42,839 nt of DNA from an uncultured Oscillospiraceae bacterium (lineage in GTDB: Bacteria > Bacillota > Clostridia > Oscillospirales > Oscillospiraceae), in assembly GCA_947625945.1 (NCBI GenBank), contig CANQQI010000004.1, positions 1-42,839 on the forward strand, in the 5' to 3' direction. This document shows, one piece after another, positions 23,940 through 33,397 of the stretch; position 1 is the stretch's first letter; each line of letters opens with the position of its first letter. A program made the position numbers and the translations under genes. The notes under the pieces were generated by a model. That model was not told the DNA's origin. It made no database searches and was given only the letters and a program-made list of their open reading frames with translations.

Positions 23940-24848
23940 ATGTCGAAAAATACGCTGTCTAAGTCCCATCCCATTAAAGATGGCCTGGGCGACAAGGTAT
24001 TCTACACGATCAACGCAATCGTTCTGGGCATCCTGGCCCTGATCGTCATCTACCCCCTGTACTTCATCATCATCGCCTCCATCTCCGACCCCGACGCGGT
24101 GCTGGCCGGTCAAGTGGTACTCTACCCCGTGCAGATCACCATGTCCGGCTTCCAGAAGATCCTGGAGCGGACCGACGTGTGGCAGGGCTACCTGAACACC
24201 ATCATCTACACCGTGCTGACCGTGATTCTGTCCTTGGTGGTCACCATCCCCGCCGGCTGGGCCCTCAGCCGTCCCACCCTCCCCGGCAAGAAGCTGCTGA
24301 TGGTCTACTTCATCATCCCCATGTTCTTCGGCGGCGGCCTGATCCCCTTCTACAACGTCATGAGCAGCCTGGGCCTGATCAACAATATGTGGGCCATCGT
24401 GCTGCCCTCCATCCTCTCCGTGTGGAACCTGTTTATGACCAAGACCTTCTTCGAGTCCAGCATCCCCGCCGGACTGGTGGAGGCCGCGAAAATTGACGGC
24501 GCCGGCGAGTTTAGGACCTTCACCTCCCTGGTGCTGCCTCTGTCCAAGGCCATCCTGGCGGTCATGGCCCTCTACTACGCCATCGGCCAGTGGAACAGCT
24601 ACTTCAACGCCATGATCTTCCTCCAGGACGAGACCATGTATCCCCTGCAGCTGGTGCTGAAGGAGATCCTGATCGCCTCCGAGAGCACCATGGGCGGCAG
24701 CGGCGAGACCATTCTGGAGCAGTACCGCCTGGCCAACCAAATCAAGTACGTTTCCGTCATCGTATCCAGCGTCCCGGTGCTGATGCTCTACCCCTTCGTG
24801 CAGAAGTACTTCAACCAGGGCGTGATGATCGGCTCCCTGAAGGGCTGA
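23940..24848 (+). CDS. ABC transporter permease, LplC/YtcP-type
   Basis: A 302-aa permease with six predicted helices and the EAA loop VEAAKIDGAGEFRTFTSLVLP, partner of the preceding LplB-type protein. ATG 23940 is 9 nt after GGAGG; a TTG two codons upstream is too near the ribosome binding site. The C-terminal FVQKYFNQGVMIGSLKG is typical of this group. It is tightly spaced with its neighbours. Confidence 0.9.
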   Translation: MSKNTLSKSHPIKDGLGDKVFYTINAIVLGILALIVIYPLYFIIIASISDPDAVLAGQVVLYPVQITMSGFQKILERTDVWQGYLNTIIYTVLTVILSLVVTIPAGWALSRPTLPGKKLLMVYFIIPMFFGGGLIPFYNVMSSLGLINNMWAIVLPSILSVWNLFMTKTFFESSIPAGLVEAAKIDGAGEFRTFTSLVLPLSKAILAVMALYYAIGQWNSYFNAMIFLQDETMYPLQLVLKEILIASESTMGGSGETILEQYRLANQIKYVSVIVSSVPVLMLYPFVQKYFNQGVMIGSLKG

Positions 24849-24885
24849 TCCCAAATAATCTATCAATTTTGGAGGTAACGCAACA

Positions 24886-26580
24886 ATGAAAAAGCTGATT
24901 TCCCTGCTGCTGGTTTTGGTCCTGGCGCTGTCTCTGGCCGCTTGCGGCCCCCAGGGCGGAACCACCGAGTCCACCAAGGGCGAAAGCGCCGGTGTGGAAA
25001 AGCTGGTGGCTGACTACGGCTACCAGTGGACCGACCCCAACGCCCCCATCCTGAACGAGGAAGGCGCCCAGGCCATTTCCTTCAACATCTACTCTTCCAA
25101 GAACGCCTCCGCACTGGACTACAACGACATGAAGATCATGCAGGACCTGTATGAGAGCACCAATGTCTACGTGTCCTGGGAGAACGTGTCCGAGTCCGTC
25201 TACGGCCAGCAGAAGAACCTGATCTTCGGCAACGCTAAGGATCGGCCCGACGCCATCTACCACGCGGGCATGACCGCCGGCGAGATCATCAAGTACGCCC
25301 AGCGGCATGTGCTGCTGCCCATCAGCGACTACTTAGAGTATATGCCCAACTTCGCCAAGATCCTGGAGGAGCGGCCCGACATCAAGGCCCAGCTCACCAG
25401 CGAGGACGGCAAGATCTACTCCCTGCCCCGGGTGGAGGAGATGGGTCTGCTGCAGAGCCCCAACATCCTGTTCCTGAACAAGAACTGGGCCGCCGAGGCC
25501 ATCAAGGCCGGCAAGGTTGACGGCCTGACCGAGGCCGATCTGAAGGACGGCCTGTCCCTCACCGCCGCCCAGGCGGAGCAGCTCATGACCTACTTCCGGG
25601 ATAACGACATGAACGGCAACGGCGACGCCGCCGACGAGCGGCCCATGAGCTTCGTCTACAACAACTGGCAGGGCAACCAGTGCGACCTGTACGGCATGTT
25701 CGGCCTGAACGACAACCTGGAGCACCGGGTGGTGGTGGACGGCAAGGTCACCTACACCGTCCAGGACGACCGCTTCAAGGAAGCTACCAACTTCATCGCC
25801 AACTGGGTTACCAACAACCTGATCGACAAGGTCTCCTTCGAAATCTCCCAGGATAACTTCCTGGCCAACGGCAAGGGCACCGAGACCTACGGCTTCTTCT
25901 ACTGGTGGGAGAGCGAGACTGTGGTCTCCAACCCCGAGGACTACATCGTCTGCGCCCCCCTGGTTGGCCCCAACGGCGACCAGACCGCCTGCGTTTCCAA
26001 CAACCCCGAGATCAGCACCGGCGAAGTGGTCATCTTCGCGGACGTGCCCAATGTGGAAGTGCTGCTGACCTACTTTGACCGCTACTACGATCCGGTCATC
26101 TCCGCTCAGATCAACTACGGCCCCATCGGCATCGTGTATGAGGAAGAGCGGGACGCCAACGGCATGCTGGTCCAGAAGGAAGTGCCCGAAGGCATGACCA
26201 CCGACGAGCTGCGGCTCCAGAACGCGCCTCTCGGCATCATCTACCTGTCCGACTACGCTTGGGACAACGTGGTCAACATGGAGCCCCGTGCCCAGCTCCG
26301 TCTGGAGCGGCTGGATGCCTATGTGACCCCCTACATCCCCGAAAACGTCACCCCCACCCCCAACCTGCAGTTCACTCTGGAAGAGCTGAACACCCTGAGC
26401 AACTACGAATCCAGCCTGAATGACTACATCCGCACCAACCTGATCAAGTGGCTGATGAACGGCGGCGTGTCCGACGCCGACTGGGCGACCTTCGAGAGCG
26501 AGCTCACCGGCCGGACCCATCTGGACGACATCCAGAAGGTCTATCAGGATGCCTACAACCGCTACATTGCCAGCAAGTAA
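24886..26580 (+). CDS. Sugar-binding lipoprotein of the ABC transporter (LplA-like)
   Basis: A 564-aa extracellular solute-binding protein. The signal peptide MKKLISLLLVLVLALSLAAC ends in a lipobox. The mature part includes QKNLIFGNAKDRPDAIYHAGMTAGEI, GKIYSLPRVEEMG, FLNKNWAAEA and a DNDMNGNGDAADERP calcium-type loop, all features of LplA-like proteins that pair with LplB/LplC permeases. The ATG follows GGAGG. Codon use is strongly biased to C/G-ending major codons, as expected of a highly expressed binding protein. It probably captures fructo-oligosaccharides released by the extracellular fructanase. Confidence 0.88.
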   Translation: MKKLISLLLVLVLALSLAACGPQGGTTESTKGESAGVEKLVADYGYQWTDPNAPILNEEGAQAISFNIYSSKNASALDYNDMKIMQDLYESTNVYVSWENVSESVYGQQKNLIFGNAKDRPDAIYHAGMTAGEIIKYAQRHVLLPISDYLEYMPNFAKILEERPDIKAQLTSEDGKIYSLPRVEEMGLLQSPNILFLNKNWAAEAIKAGKVDGLTEADLKDGLSLTAAQAEQLMTYFRDNDMNGNGDAADERPMSFVYNNWQGNQCDLYGMFGLNDNLEHRVVVDGKVTYTVQDDRFKEATNFIANWVTNNLIDKVSFEISQDNFLANGKGTETYGFFYWWESETVVSNPEDYIVCAPLVGPNGDQTACVSNNPEISTGEVVIFADVPNVEVLLTYFDRYYDPVISAQINYGPIGIVYEEERDANGMLVQKEVPEGMTTDELRLQNAPLGIIYLSDYAWDNVVNMEPRAQLRLERLDAYVTPYIPENVTPTPNLQFTLEELNTLSNYESSLNDYIRTNLIKWLMNGGVSDADWATFESELTGRTHLDDIQKVYQDAYNRYIASK

Positions 26581-26601
26581 TTCTTGAGGAGGACGCGAAT
26601 C

Positions 26602-28419
26602 ATGAAGAAAATGAACAGATGGATCGCGGCTCTGCTGTGCCTGGCCATGGTGCTGGTGCTGGCCGCCTGCGATCAGGCTCCCGCCTCCAACGGCGAGAAC
26701 ACCGCTCCCGAAATTACCGGCGTGCAGGATTCCAGCGTGGAAGCCGGCTCCGAATTTGACGCCCTGGCCGGCGTCACCGCCACCGACGCCGAGGACGGCG
26801 ACCTGACCGGCAAGATTACCATCACCTCCATGCCCAGCCTGGACTTCAAGAACGGCAAGGCCACCCCGGAGACCGCCGGCTCTTATGAGCTGACCTACTC
26901 CGTTACCGACGCCGCCGGCGAGACCGCCGAGGCCTACGCCACCCTGACCGTCACCCGCCAGACCGGCGAAAGCACCGTGCTCTACCAGATGGACTTCGCC
27001 ACCGCCCAGCCCGACGGCCACGGTTGGGAAGCCAATGTTGCCGAGGGCGTCAGCGCCACCGGCGAGCTGAAGGACGGCGCCTACGTCTTTGAGATCTCCG
27101 ACCCCGGCGCCGGGGACGGCGACATCCAGCTGAAGAAGGCCGGCGTGGCTCTGAAGGCCGCCGACTATGTGGTAAAGATCTGGGCCAAATCCACCAAGGA
27201 GACCTACTGCCACATCCTGGCGCGGGACGAGAGCGTGGAAGACTGGGCCACCTTCGGCGGCGCCTACAATATGAAGATCGGCGAGGCTGTGGCGCCTCTG
27301 GAGATGCGGTTCACCGCTCCTGCCGAGGGCAGCGCCGAGCTGATCCTGAACTTGGGCAAGATTACCCCCAACCCCGATAACCCCGACGACACCACCCCCA
27401 CCGACTTCACCGTGACCATCGACAAGATCGAGGTCTACGAGATCACCGGTTCCCAGACCGAGGTCCCGGTCTACACCAACGATTTCTCCGCTGCCAGCAT
27501 TGACGGCGCGGTCCTCTCCGCCGGCGACGGCGCCTCCGGCTCCGGCAAGGACGGCGACGGCCAGGCTGTGTTCCAGATCGACGCCTTCAATACCGACGGC
27601 GGCGGCGTCTGGAGCGTCAAGGCCGACCTGGGCCTGGGCGGCAACGCCATCGAAGAGGGCGGCAAGTACTACTACAAGTTCACCGTCGTGGCCGAAAACG
27701 ACCAGACCGGCGAGCTGCTGGTGGAGAACGCCGACGCCTCCCTCCGTGCCAACTTCAACGCCCTGAGCCTGAAGGCCGGAGAAGAGACCACCATCTACCA
27801 AGTCTTCACCGCTGAGAAGTCCATCGACGTTCCCGTGATCCGGATGCAGATCGGCTGCCCCGATCCCAGCGCCGCGGCGGGCATGAGCAACACCATTACC
27901 GTCACCAACCTGGAGTTCGGCAAGATGGAGGGCGACCTGGAGACCGTCAAGACCATCGACTCCTTCTCCGTGCCCCGCACCGCTGACGACTACAGCTGGG
28001 GCACCTACAACGGCACCGATGAGGACAACGAGCTGGGCGTGGGCACCATCTGGACCCAGGACGGCAGCCTGTTCTACCGCATCGACCAGGGCGGCACTGT
28101 GGACTGGCACAACAAGCTCTACATGAACCTGAACCTGCCCGCCGACAGCTACTTCACCGTAGAGATCACCGCCAAGGCCAGCCAGCCGGTTTCCTGCGGC
28201 TTCTTCCTGAACCCCGCCGGCAGCTGGGATCCTCGGGTGTCCGAGTCCATCGACTTCACCACCGAGGAGCAGACCTTCACCTTTGAGACCACCGACACCC
28301 TCATTCTGGAGATGCCCTTCGAGATGCTCTTCCAGTTCGGCTCCGCCGACCTGGCCGGCATGGGCGAGGTGACCGTGGAGATCACCGGAATCACCATTTA
28401 TCAGAGAAGCGTCATGTAA
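26602..28419 (+). CDS. Carbohydrate-binding lipoprotein with Ig-like and CBM-type modules
   Basis: A 605-aa lipoprotein starting at ATG 26602 after GAGGAGG; signal peptide with lipobox LVLAAC. Residues of about 30-120 are a DUF5011/cadherin-like Ig fold (APEITGVQDSSVEAGSEFDA ... DAEDGDLTGKI ... AGSYELTYSVTD). The rest appears to hold three beta-sandwich modules of the CBM4/9 sort (each with Y-x-F/V strands and an acidic Gly-rich edge), for instance around DFATAQPDGHGWE and NDFSAASIDG. No catalytic residues are recognised. Sitting 21 nt after the solute-binding protein and before three GH32-type genes, it may present fructans at the surface. The carbohydrate-binding role is inferred from fold appearance and context. 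Confidence 0.65.
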   Translation: MKKMNRWIAALLCLAMVLVLAACDQAPASNGENTAPEITGVQDSSVEAGSEFDALAGVTATDAEDGDLTGKITITSMPSLDFKNGKATPETAGSYELTYSVTDAAGETAEAYATLTVTRQTGESTVLYQMDFATAQPDGHGWEANVAEGVSATGELKDGAYVFEISDPGAGDGDIQLKKAGVALKAADYVVKIWAKSTKETYCHILARDESVEDWATFGGAYNMKIGEAVAPLEMRFTAPAEGSAELILNLGKITPNPDNPDDTTPTDFTVTIDKIEVYEITGSQTEVPVYTNDFSAASIDGAVLSAGDGASGSGKDGDGQAVFQIDAFNTDGGGVWSVKADLGLGGNAIEEGGKYYYKFTVVAENDQTGELLVENADASLRANFNALSLKAGEETTIYQVFTAEKSIDVPVIRMQIGCPDPSAAAGMSNTITVTNLEFGKMEGDLETVKTIDSFSVPRTADDYSWGTYNGTDEDNELGVGTIWTQDGSLFYRIDQGGTVDWHNKLYMNLNLPADSYFTVEITAKASQPVSCGFFLNPAGSWDPRVSESIDFTTEEQTFTFETTDTLILEMPFEMLFQFGSADLAGMGEVTVEITGITIYQRSVM

Positions 28420-28436
28420 AACCAACCCAAACGGGC

Positions 28437-28463
28437 AGAGGGGATGCACATTCCATCCCCTCT
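28437..28463 (+). other. Intercistronic hairpin in the fructan operon
   Basis: A perfect 10-bp stem AGAGGGGATG/CATCCCCTCT with a 7-nt loop lies in the 80-nt gap after the binding lipoprotein. No T-run follows, so a transcript-stabilising or partial-attenuation role is more likely than full termination. Confidence 0.55.
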
Positions 28464-28498
28464 GTTCGACTAAATACCGCAGAAAGGATTGACTGACC

Positions 28499-30235
28499 AT
28501 GAAAAAATGGCTGTTGGCGCTGCTGCTGGCCCTGGCGTTGACCTTGACCGCCTGCTCCACCACCGAATATACGGTCCGCTTCGACCAAGCCTCCGCCGGG
28601 ACGTCTATCCAGGAGCAGGTCGTCCGCTCCGGCAAGACCCTGGAGGCCCCCGCGGAGCCTTCCAAGGAAGGCTATGTGTTCCTGGGCTGGTTCCAGGACG
28701 CGGGCCTGACCAAGCCCTTCGACGTGGCCCAGGACCAGGTGGAGGGGGACATGACCCTCTACGCCGGCTGGGACCGGGACACCGGGGACACCCCCGCCGA
28801 TTCCGGCAACGACAAGGACTTCTCCTCCCTCCGCAGCCCCGGCAGCCAGGAGGAGGCCTACGAGTACAGCGCCTTCTTCCTGCCCGCGGTGGACGGCACC
28901 AGCCAGCCTTACGTGGGCGATCCCATGCCCTACTATGAGGATGGCACCTATTACATCTACTACCTGAAGGAGGCCGGAGACTCCTACAATCACTCCGTGT
29001 ACCTCGCCACCACCACCGATTTTCTGACCTACACCGAGTACGACGATCCCGTTCTGGAGGCCAACCACAACGGTGGCCAGGACAGCTGGATCGGCACCGG
29101 CTCCGTGGTGAAGGTTGGGGATAAATACTACTTCTTCTACACCGGCCACGGCAACGGCGACGTGCTGGAATACGCCGAGAAGGTCATGGTCGCCGTGGGC
29201 GACACCCCCACCGCCTTTGAAAAGCTGGAGGGCTGGGAGATCACGCCGCCGTCGGACCTGGGCCAGAAGAACGACTTCCGGGACCCCCAGGGCTATGTGG
29301 ACCCGGCCAGCGGCAACATCATCCTGACCATCACCGCCTCCCAGCAGGGCACCGCCCGGATCTTGAAGTACACCCTTTCCCCGGACCTGGAAGAGGTCCA
29401 CTATGACGGGGTGATCTTCACCAACGACGAGGCGAAAAACGGCGATTTCTGGAACCTGGAGTGCAGCGACACCTTCCAGATCGGCGACACCTATTACATC
29501 ACCTACTCCGCCCAGGACGACACGCTGTGGTATGCCACCGCCAGCGCCCCCTACGGCCCCTACAGCGACCCCGTCCGGCTGGACGGCAAGCTGTTCTACG
29601 CCGCCAAGCATGTGGAGGATGGGACCAACAAGTACATGGTGGGCTGGGCCCGCCGGAGCGAGTCCGTCTCCTCCACCCAGGATGTGTCCGGCTGGGCCGG
29701 AAACCTGGCGGTGCAGGAGCTGGTGCAAAATGCGGACGGCACCCTGGCCCTGGCCCCGGTACAGGCCGTAGTGGACAGCTTCTCCCTCCGCCGGACCCTG
29801 CCCTGCGAGGGCGGCACCCACGTCTTTGTGGACGCCGGCTCCGCCTACAACTACGCCGACGCCTTCACCTGCTACGAGAGCTTCCTCCTCAAGGGCGAGT
29901 TCACCTTCACCGGGGAGGGCACCTTCGGACTGAGCTTTGACTACAACGGCCGGCAGGACAAGAATAAATTCATCGTTCTCTCCCCCGCCGACGGGACGCT
30001 GTCCCTCCAGTTCAACGAGGGCGGCACCATGATCACCGAGACCGCCGTCACCCTGACCCCGGGCCAGACCTATTCCTTCACCTACGTCCAGGAGGGCTCG
30101 GTGGGCATCTTCTACATCGACGGCCTAGCGGCCCTGACGGTCCGGCTCTACGGCGCCAGCGGCAAGACCATTCAAATTTTCGCGGAAAACAACACGGTCC
30201 TGTTCACCTCCCTCCGGGAGTACACAAGACCCTGA
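28499..30235 (+). CDS. GH32-like (clan J) beta-fructosidase lipoprotein with InlB-type repeat
   Basis: A 578-aa lipoprotein (lipobox LTLTAC). Residues of about 25-95 are one InlB/Flg_new repeat (YTVRFDQASAG ... GYVFLGWFQDAG ... MTLYAGWD). The catalytic region has a five-blade-propeller pattern: GDPMPYYEDGTYYIYYL with a candidate nucleophile Asp141, DFRDPQGY with Asp262, and NLECSD with the acid/base Glu321. These equal the three GH32 hallmarks, but the first motif lacks the usual WMNDPNG. The C-terminal beta-sandwich is GH32-like. It may act on fructans at the cell surface with a specificity different from the other two GH32 enzymes here, or belong to an uncharacterised clan J family. ATG has AAAGGA 11 nt upstream. 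Confidence 0.75.
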   Translation: MKKWLLALLLALALTLTACSTTEYTVRFDQASAGTSIQEQVVRSGKTLEAPAEPSKEGYVFLGWFQDAGLTKPFDVAQDQVEGDMTLYAGWDRDTGDTPADSGNDKDFSSLRSPGSQEEAYEYSAFFLPAVDGTSQPYVGDPMPYYEDGTYYIYYLKEAGDSYNHSVYLATTTDFLTYTEYDDPVLEANHNGGQDSWIGTGSVVKVGDKYYFFYTGHGNGDVLEYAEKVMVAVGDTPTAFEKLEGWEITPPSDLGQKNDFRDPQGYVDPASGNIILTITASQQGTARILKYTLSPDLEEVHYDGVIFTNDEAKNGDFWNLECSDTFQIGDTYYITYSAQDDTLWYATASAPYGPYSDPVRLDGKLFYAAKHVEDGTNKYMVGWARRSESVSSTQDVSGWAGNLAVQELVQNADGTLALAPVQAVVDSFSLRRTLPCEGGTHVFVDAGSAYNYADAFTCYESFLLKGEFTFTGEGTFGLSFDYNGRQDKNKFIVLSPADGTLSLQFNEGGTMITETAVTLTPGQTYSFTYVQEGSVGIFYIDGLAALTVRLYGASGKTIQIFAENNTVLFTSLREYTRP

Positions 30236-30259
30236 CGAGCAGAAAAGGGGCGTGCTTCC

Positions 30260-30919
30260 ATGCACCAGATTTTTTCAGTTGACAGCCCACTGATGAGCGC
30301 GTTGACCAAGGTCGGCGACTGCATCTGCCTGAGCGTGCTGTGGGTGGTGTTTTCTCTGCCCATCTTCACCATGGGCCCGGCTACAGCGGCCCTCTACGCC
30401 GCCGCCTACCACACCATCCGCATGGACGAGGGCAGGCTGTGGCAGCGCTTCTGGGGCACCTTCCGGGAGGAATTTAAACGCTCCGCCCTGGTGGGGCTGA
30501 TCTCCCTGGGGGTCATGGCCCTGCTGACGGTGGATGTGTTCGTGTTCCGGGGGATTAATCTGTCCGGAGAACCCCTAGGCTGGCTGTACTATGTGGCGCT
30601 GTTCATCTGGTGCGCCGCTCTGACCTGGACCATCTACATGGCCGCCTATACCGCCCGGTTCACCGGCAACGTCCGGGAGACCCTAAAATTCGGCTATCTG
30701 CTGATCCTCCTGCACCCCCTGCGGGCGCTGGCGGTGCTGCTGATCGCCCTGGGCGGGCTGGCTGTGATCCTGATGGTGCCCTTCCTGCTGCTGGCTCTGC
30801 CGGGAGCTGGGATGCTGCTATGCACCTTCCCCTTGGAAAAGGTCTTCCAGGCCCATCTGCGGCCGGAGGACCGGATCCAGGTCATCACCGAATCGGAGGA
30901 ACCGACTGATGATCAGTAA
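30260..30919 (+). CDS. DUF624 membrane protein (YesL-like)
   Basis: A 219-aa membrane protein with about five hydrophobic helices, starting SVDSPLMSALTKVGDCICLSVLWVVFSLPIFTMGPATAALY, the DUF624 signature. The family (Bacillus YesL) is routinely found beside LplABC-type transporters of complex sugars; its exact role is unknown, perhaps a transporter accessory. It overlaps the next gene by 11 bp, so the two are probably coupled. Confidence 0.85.
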   Translation: MHQIFSVDSPLMSALTKVGDCICLSVLWVVFSLPIFTMGPATAALYAAAYHTIRMDEGRLWQRFWGTFREEFKRSALVGLISLGVMALLTVDVFVFRGINLSGEPLGWLYYVALFIWCAALTWTIYMAAYTARFTGNVRETLKFGYLLILLHPLRALAVLLIALGGLAVILMVPFLLLALPGAGMLLCTFPLEKVFQAHLRPEDRIQVITESEEPTDDQ

Positions 30920-32408
30920 AGAACTTCAAAAAGCCCGGGAATTTGAGGCCCACTATGGCCCCTTTATCCCCGACGACCAGCGCCCAGCCTTCCATGTCAC
31001 CCCCACCATCGGCTGGATGAACGACCCCAACGGATTCTCCTTCTACAAAGGGGAATACCACCTCTTTTACCAGTACCACCCCTATTCCAACGAGTGGGGC
31101 CCCATGCACTGGGGCCACGTCAAGTCCAAGGACCTGATCCGCTGGGAGCGGCTTCCCGCCGCCCTGGCCCCGGATCAGGAATACGACCAAAACGGCTGCT
31201 TTTCCGGCAGCGCCGTGGAGCTTCCCGACGGGCGGCAGCTGCTGGTCTACACCGGCGTCCGCCAGATCCGGGAGGAAAACGGCATTCTCCGGGACCGGCA
31301 GACCCAGTGCGTGGCCGTGGGCGACGGACTGAACTACGAAAAATATGAGCTTAACCCGGTGATCTCCGCCAAGGACCTGCCCGCCGGCGGCAGCGTCTGC
31401 GACTTCCGGGATCCCAAAATCTGGAAGGAGGGGGACACCTACTACCTGGTGGCGGGGAACCGAACGCCGGACGGCAGCGGAGCCATTTTGCTCTACGAGA
31501 GTCCGGACGGCTTTGCCTGGCGCTACGCCGGGGTCCTGGCCGCCTGCCACAATCAGTACGGTCGGATGTGGGAGTGCCCGGACTTCTTCCCCCTAGATGG
31601 GAAGTATGTCCTGCTCGTCAGTCCCCAGGAGATGGCCGCCATCGGCCTGGAATTTCATGCCGGCAACGGCACCCTCTGCCTGATCGGCGAATTGGACCGG
31701 CAGCGCAAGCACCTGCTCCGAGACAACGTGCAGGCCATCGACTACGGCCTGGATTTCTACGCCCCCCAGACCCTCCAGGCCCCCGACGGCCGCCGGGTGA
31801 TGATCGCCTGGATGCAGAACTGGGAGACCTCCAAGTGCCAGGCCCTGGGCATCCGCTTCTTTGGAGAGATGACCCTGCCTCGGGAGCTGAGCATTCAGGA
31901 CGGCCGGCTGATCCAGACCCCGGTGCGGGAGCTGGAGCGCTACCGGAGCTATCAGATCCTCTACAAAAACGTCCTGGTCTCCCGGATGACCACTCTGCAA
32001 AATGTCCGGGGCCGGACGCTGGACATGACCATCACCCTCCGCCCGGTCAGCGAGACCAGCACCTACCGCTGGTTCAAGCTGAACGTGGCCGGGGATGGAG
32101 AACACATGACCACCGTCCGCTTCAAGCCGGACTGCAACACCCTGCGCATCGACCGCACCCGCTGCGGCTTCCCCCACGACATTGTCAACGTTCGGGACTT
32201 CATGGTGCGCCCCCGCCGGGGGGAGCTGAAGCTCCGGGTCATCCTGGACCGGCACAGCATGGAGCTGTTCGTTAACGACGGGGAGCAGGCCGCCACCACC
32301 ATGATCTACACCGACCCCAGCGCCGACGCCATCAGCTTTGAGGCCGACGGCAGCGTTTTGATGGACGTGGAAAAATACGACCTGGTATGCGAAGGAGGAG
32401 CCCAATGA
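30909..32408 (+). CDS. scrB: Cytoplasmic GH32 beta-fructofuranosidase / sucrose-6-phosphate hydrolase
   Basis: A 499-aa enzyme without signal peptide. It carries WMNDPNG with nucleophile Asp39, FSGSAVE, CDFRDPK (Asp about 167) and WECPDFF with the acid/base Glu (about 221), plus the GH32 C-terminal beta-sandwich ending in LFVNDGEQ. It should release fructose from imported sucrose, sucrose-6-phosphate or fructo-oligosaccharides. The transporter is an ABC type, not a PTS, so unphosphorylated oligosaccharides are the likelier substrate. It overlaps yesL-like upstream and the fructokinase downstream (ATGA), forming a compact catabolic unit. Confidence 0.92.
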   Translation: MISKELQKAREFEAHYGPFIPDDQRPAFHVTPTIGWMNDPNGFSFYKGEYHLFYQYHPYSNEWGPMHWGHVKSKDLIRWERLPAALAPDQEYDQNGCFSGSAVELPDGRQLLVYTGVRQIREENGILRDRQTQCVAVGDGLNYEKYELNPVISAKDLPAGGSVCDFRDPKIWKEGDTYYLVAGNRTPDGSGAILLYESPDGFAWRYAGVLAACHNQYGRMWECPDFFPLDGKYVLLVSPQEMAAIGLEFHAGNGTLCLIGELDRQRKHLLRDNVQAIDYGLDFYAPQTLQAPDGRRVMIAWMQNWETSKCQALGIRFFGEMTLPRELSIQDGRLIQTPVRELERYRSYQILYKNVLVSRMTTLQNVRGRTLDMTITLRPVSETSTYRWFKLNVAGDGEHMTTVRFKPDCNTLRIDRTRCGFPHDIVNVRDFMVRPRRGELKLRVILDRHSMELFVNDGEQAATTMIYTDPSADAISFEADGSVLMDVEKYDLVCEGGAQ

Positions 32409-33376
32409 GCGCGGAATTTGACGTGGTAGCCCTGGGCGAGCTGCTGGTGGACTTCACCGCCCACGGCCAGACGCCCCTGGGCGATCCCCTCTTTGAGGCC
32501 AATCCCGGCGGCGCCCCCTGCAACGTGCTGGCCATGCTGAAAAAGCTGGGCCGCACCTGCGCCTTTGTGGGCAAGGTGGGGGACGATCTGTTTGGCCGTC
32601 ACCTCCGCTCCGTGGTGGAGGAGACGGGAATTGACCTGACCTACCTGGCGGCGGACCCCGCCGCCCACACCACCCTGGCCTTTGTCCAGACCTTCCCCAA
32701 TGGGGACCGGGACTTTTCCTTCTACCGGGATCCCGGGGCCGATATGCTGCTGACCGAGGAGGAGGTGCCGGCGGACATCGTCTCCCAGTGCCGGATCTTC
32801 CACTTTGGTTCCTTGTCCATGACCCACCCCGGGGTCCGGGCGGCCACGAAAAAGGCGGTCGCCTGCGCCAAGGCGGGGGGCGCCTATGTCTCCTTCGATC
32901 CCAACCTCCGGCCGCCCCTCTGGGCCAGCCTGGAGGAGGCGAAGGACCAGATCGCCTGGGGCCTGGGACAGTGCGACGTGCTGAAAATCGCGGACAACGA
33001 GCTGGAATTTATGACCGGCCAGAGGGATTTCGACCTGGGCGCGGCCATTCTGCGGCAACGCTATCCCAATATCCGCCTGCTCTGCGTGACGGCGGGGGCC
33101 GAGGGCAGCTTCGCGTACTACGAAAAGGAGCGGGTCTTTGTCCCGGCCTTCCGGCTGGGCGGCACCATTGAGACCACCGGGGCTGGGGACACCTTCTGCG
33201 CCTGCGTCTTGGACGGGGTGCTGCGTAACGGCCTGGAGCGTTTGACTGCTCAGGAGCTGACCGCCATGCTCCGCTTCGCCAACGCGGCGGCCTATCTGGT
33301 GACCACCCGGCGGGGCGCCCTGCGCTCCATGCCGGAAAAGGGGCAGGTGCTGGACCTGCTGGAACAAAATGCCTAA
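32405..33376 (+). CDS. scrK: Fructokinase (PfkB/ribokinase family)
   Basis: A 323-aa PfkB-family sugar kinase. The N-terminus VVALGELLVDF and FEANPGGAPCNVLAML, the middle SFDPNLRPPLW and the C-terminal signature TTGAGDTFCACVL with the catalytic base Asp (about 262) are those of fructokinases. The ATG at 32405 lies in the overlap with the stop of the GH32 gene, preceded by AGGAGGAG; an in-frame start further upstream would overlap more and lacks such a site. It phosphorylates fructose released by the GH32 enzymes to fructose-6-phosphate for glycolysis. Confidence 0.93.
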   Translation: MSAEFDVVALGELLVDFTAHGQTPLGDPLFEANPGGAPCNVLAMLKKLGRTCAFVGKVGDDLFGRHLRSVVEETGIDLTYLAADPAAHTTLAFVQTFPNGDRDFSFYRDPGADMLLTEEEVPADIVSQCRIFHFGSLSMTHPGVRAATKKAVACAKAGGAYVSFDPNLRPPLWASLEEAKDQIAWGLGQCDVLKIADNELEFMTGQRDFDLGAAILRQRYPNIRLLCVTAGAEGSFAYYEKERVFVPAFRLGGTIETTGAGDTFCACVLDGVLRNGLERLTAQELTAMLRFANAAAYLVTTRRGALRSMPEKGQVLDLLEQNA

Positions 33377-33397
33377 TCCATTTTTTGGAGGAAAGAC

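Noticed and set aside
25333-28665. Minus-strand open frame of about 1,100 codons
   Set aside because: Shadow of the highly codon-biased binding protein genes on the plus strand; Gly/Val/His-rich with no recognisable motif.
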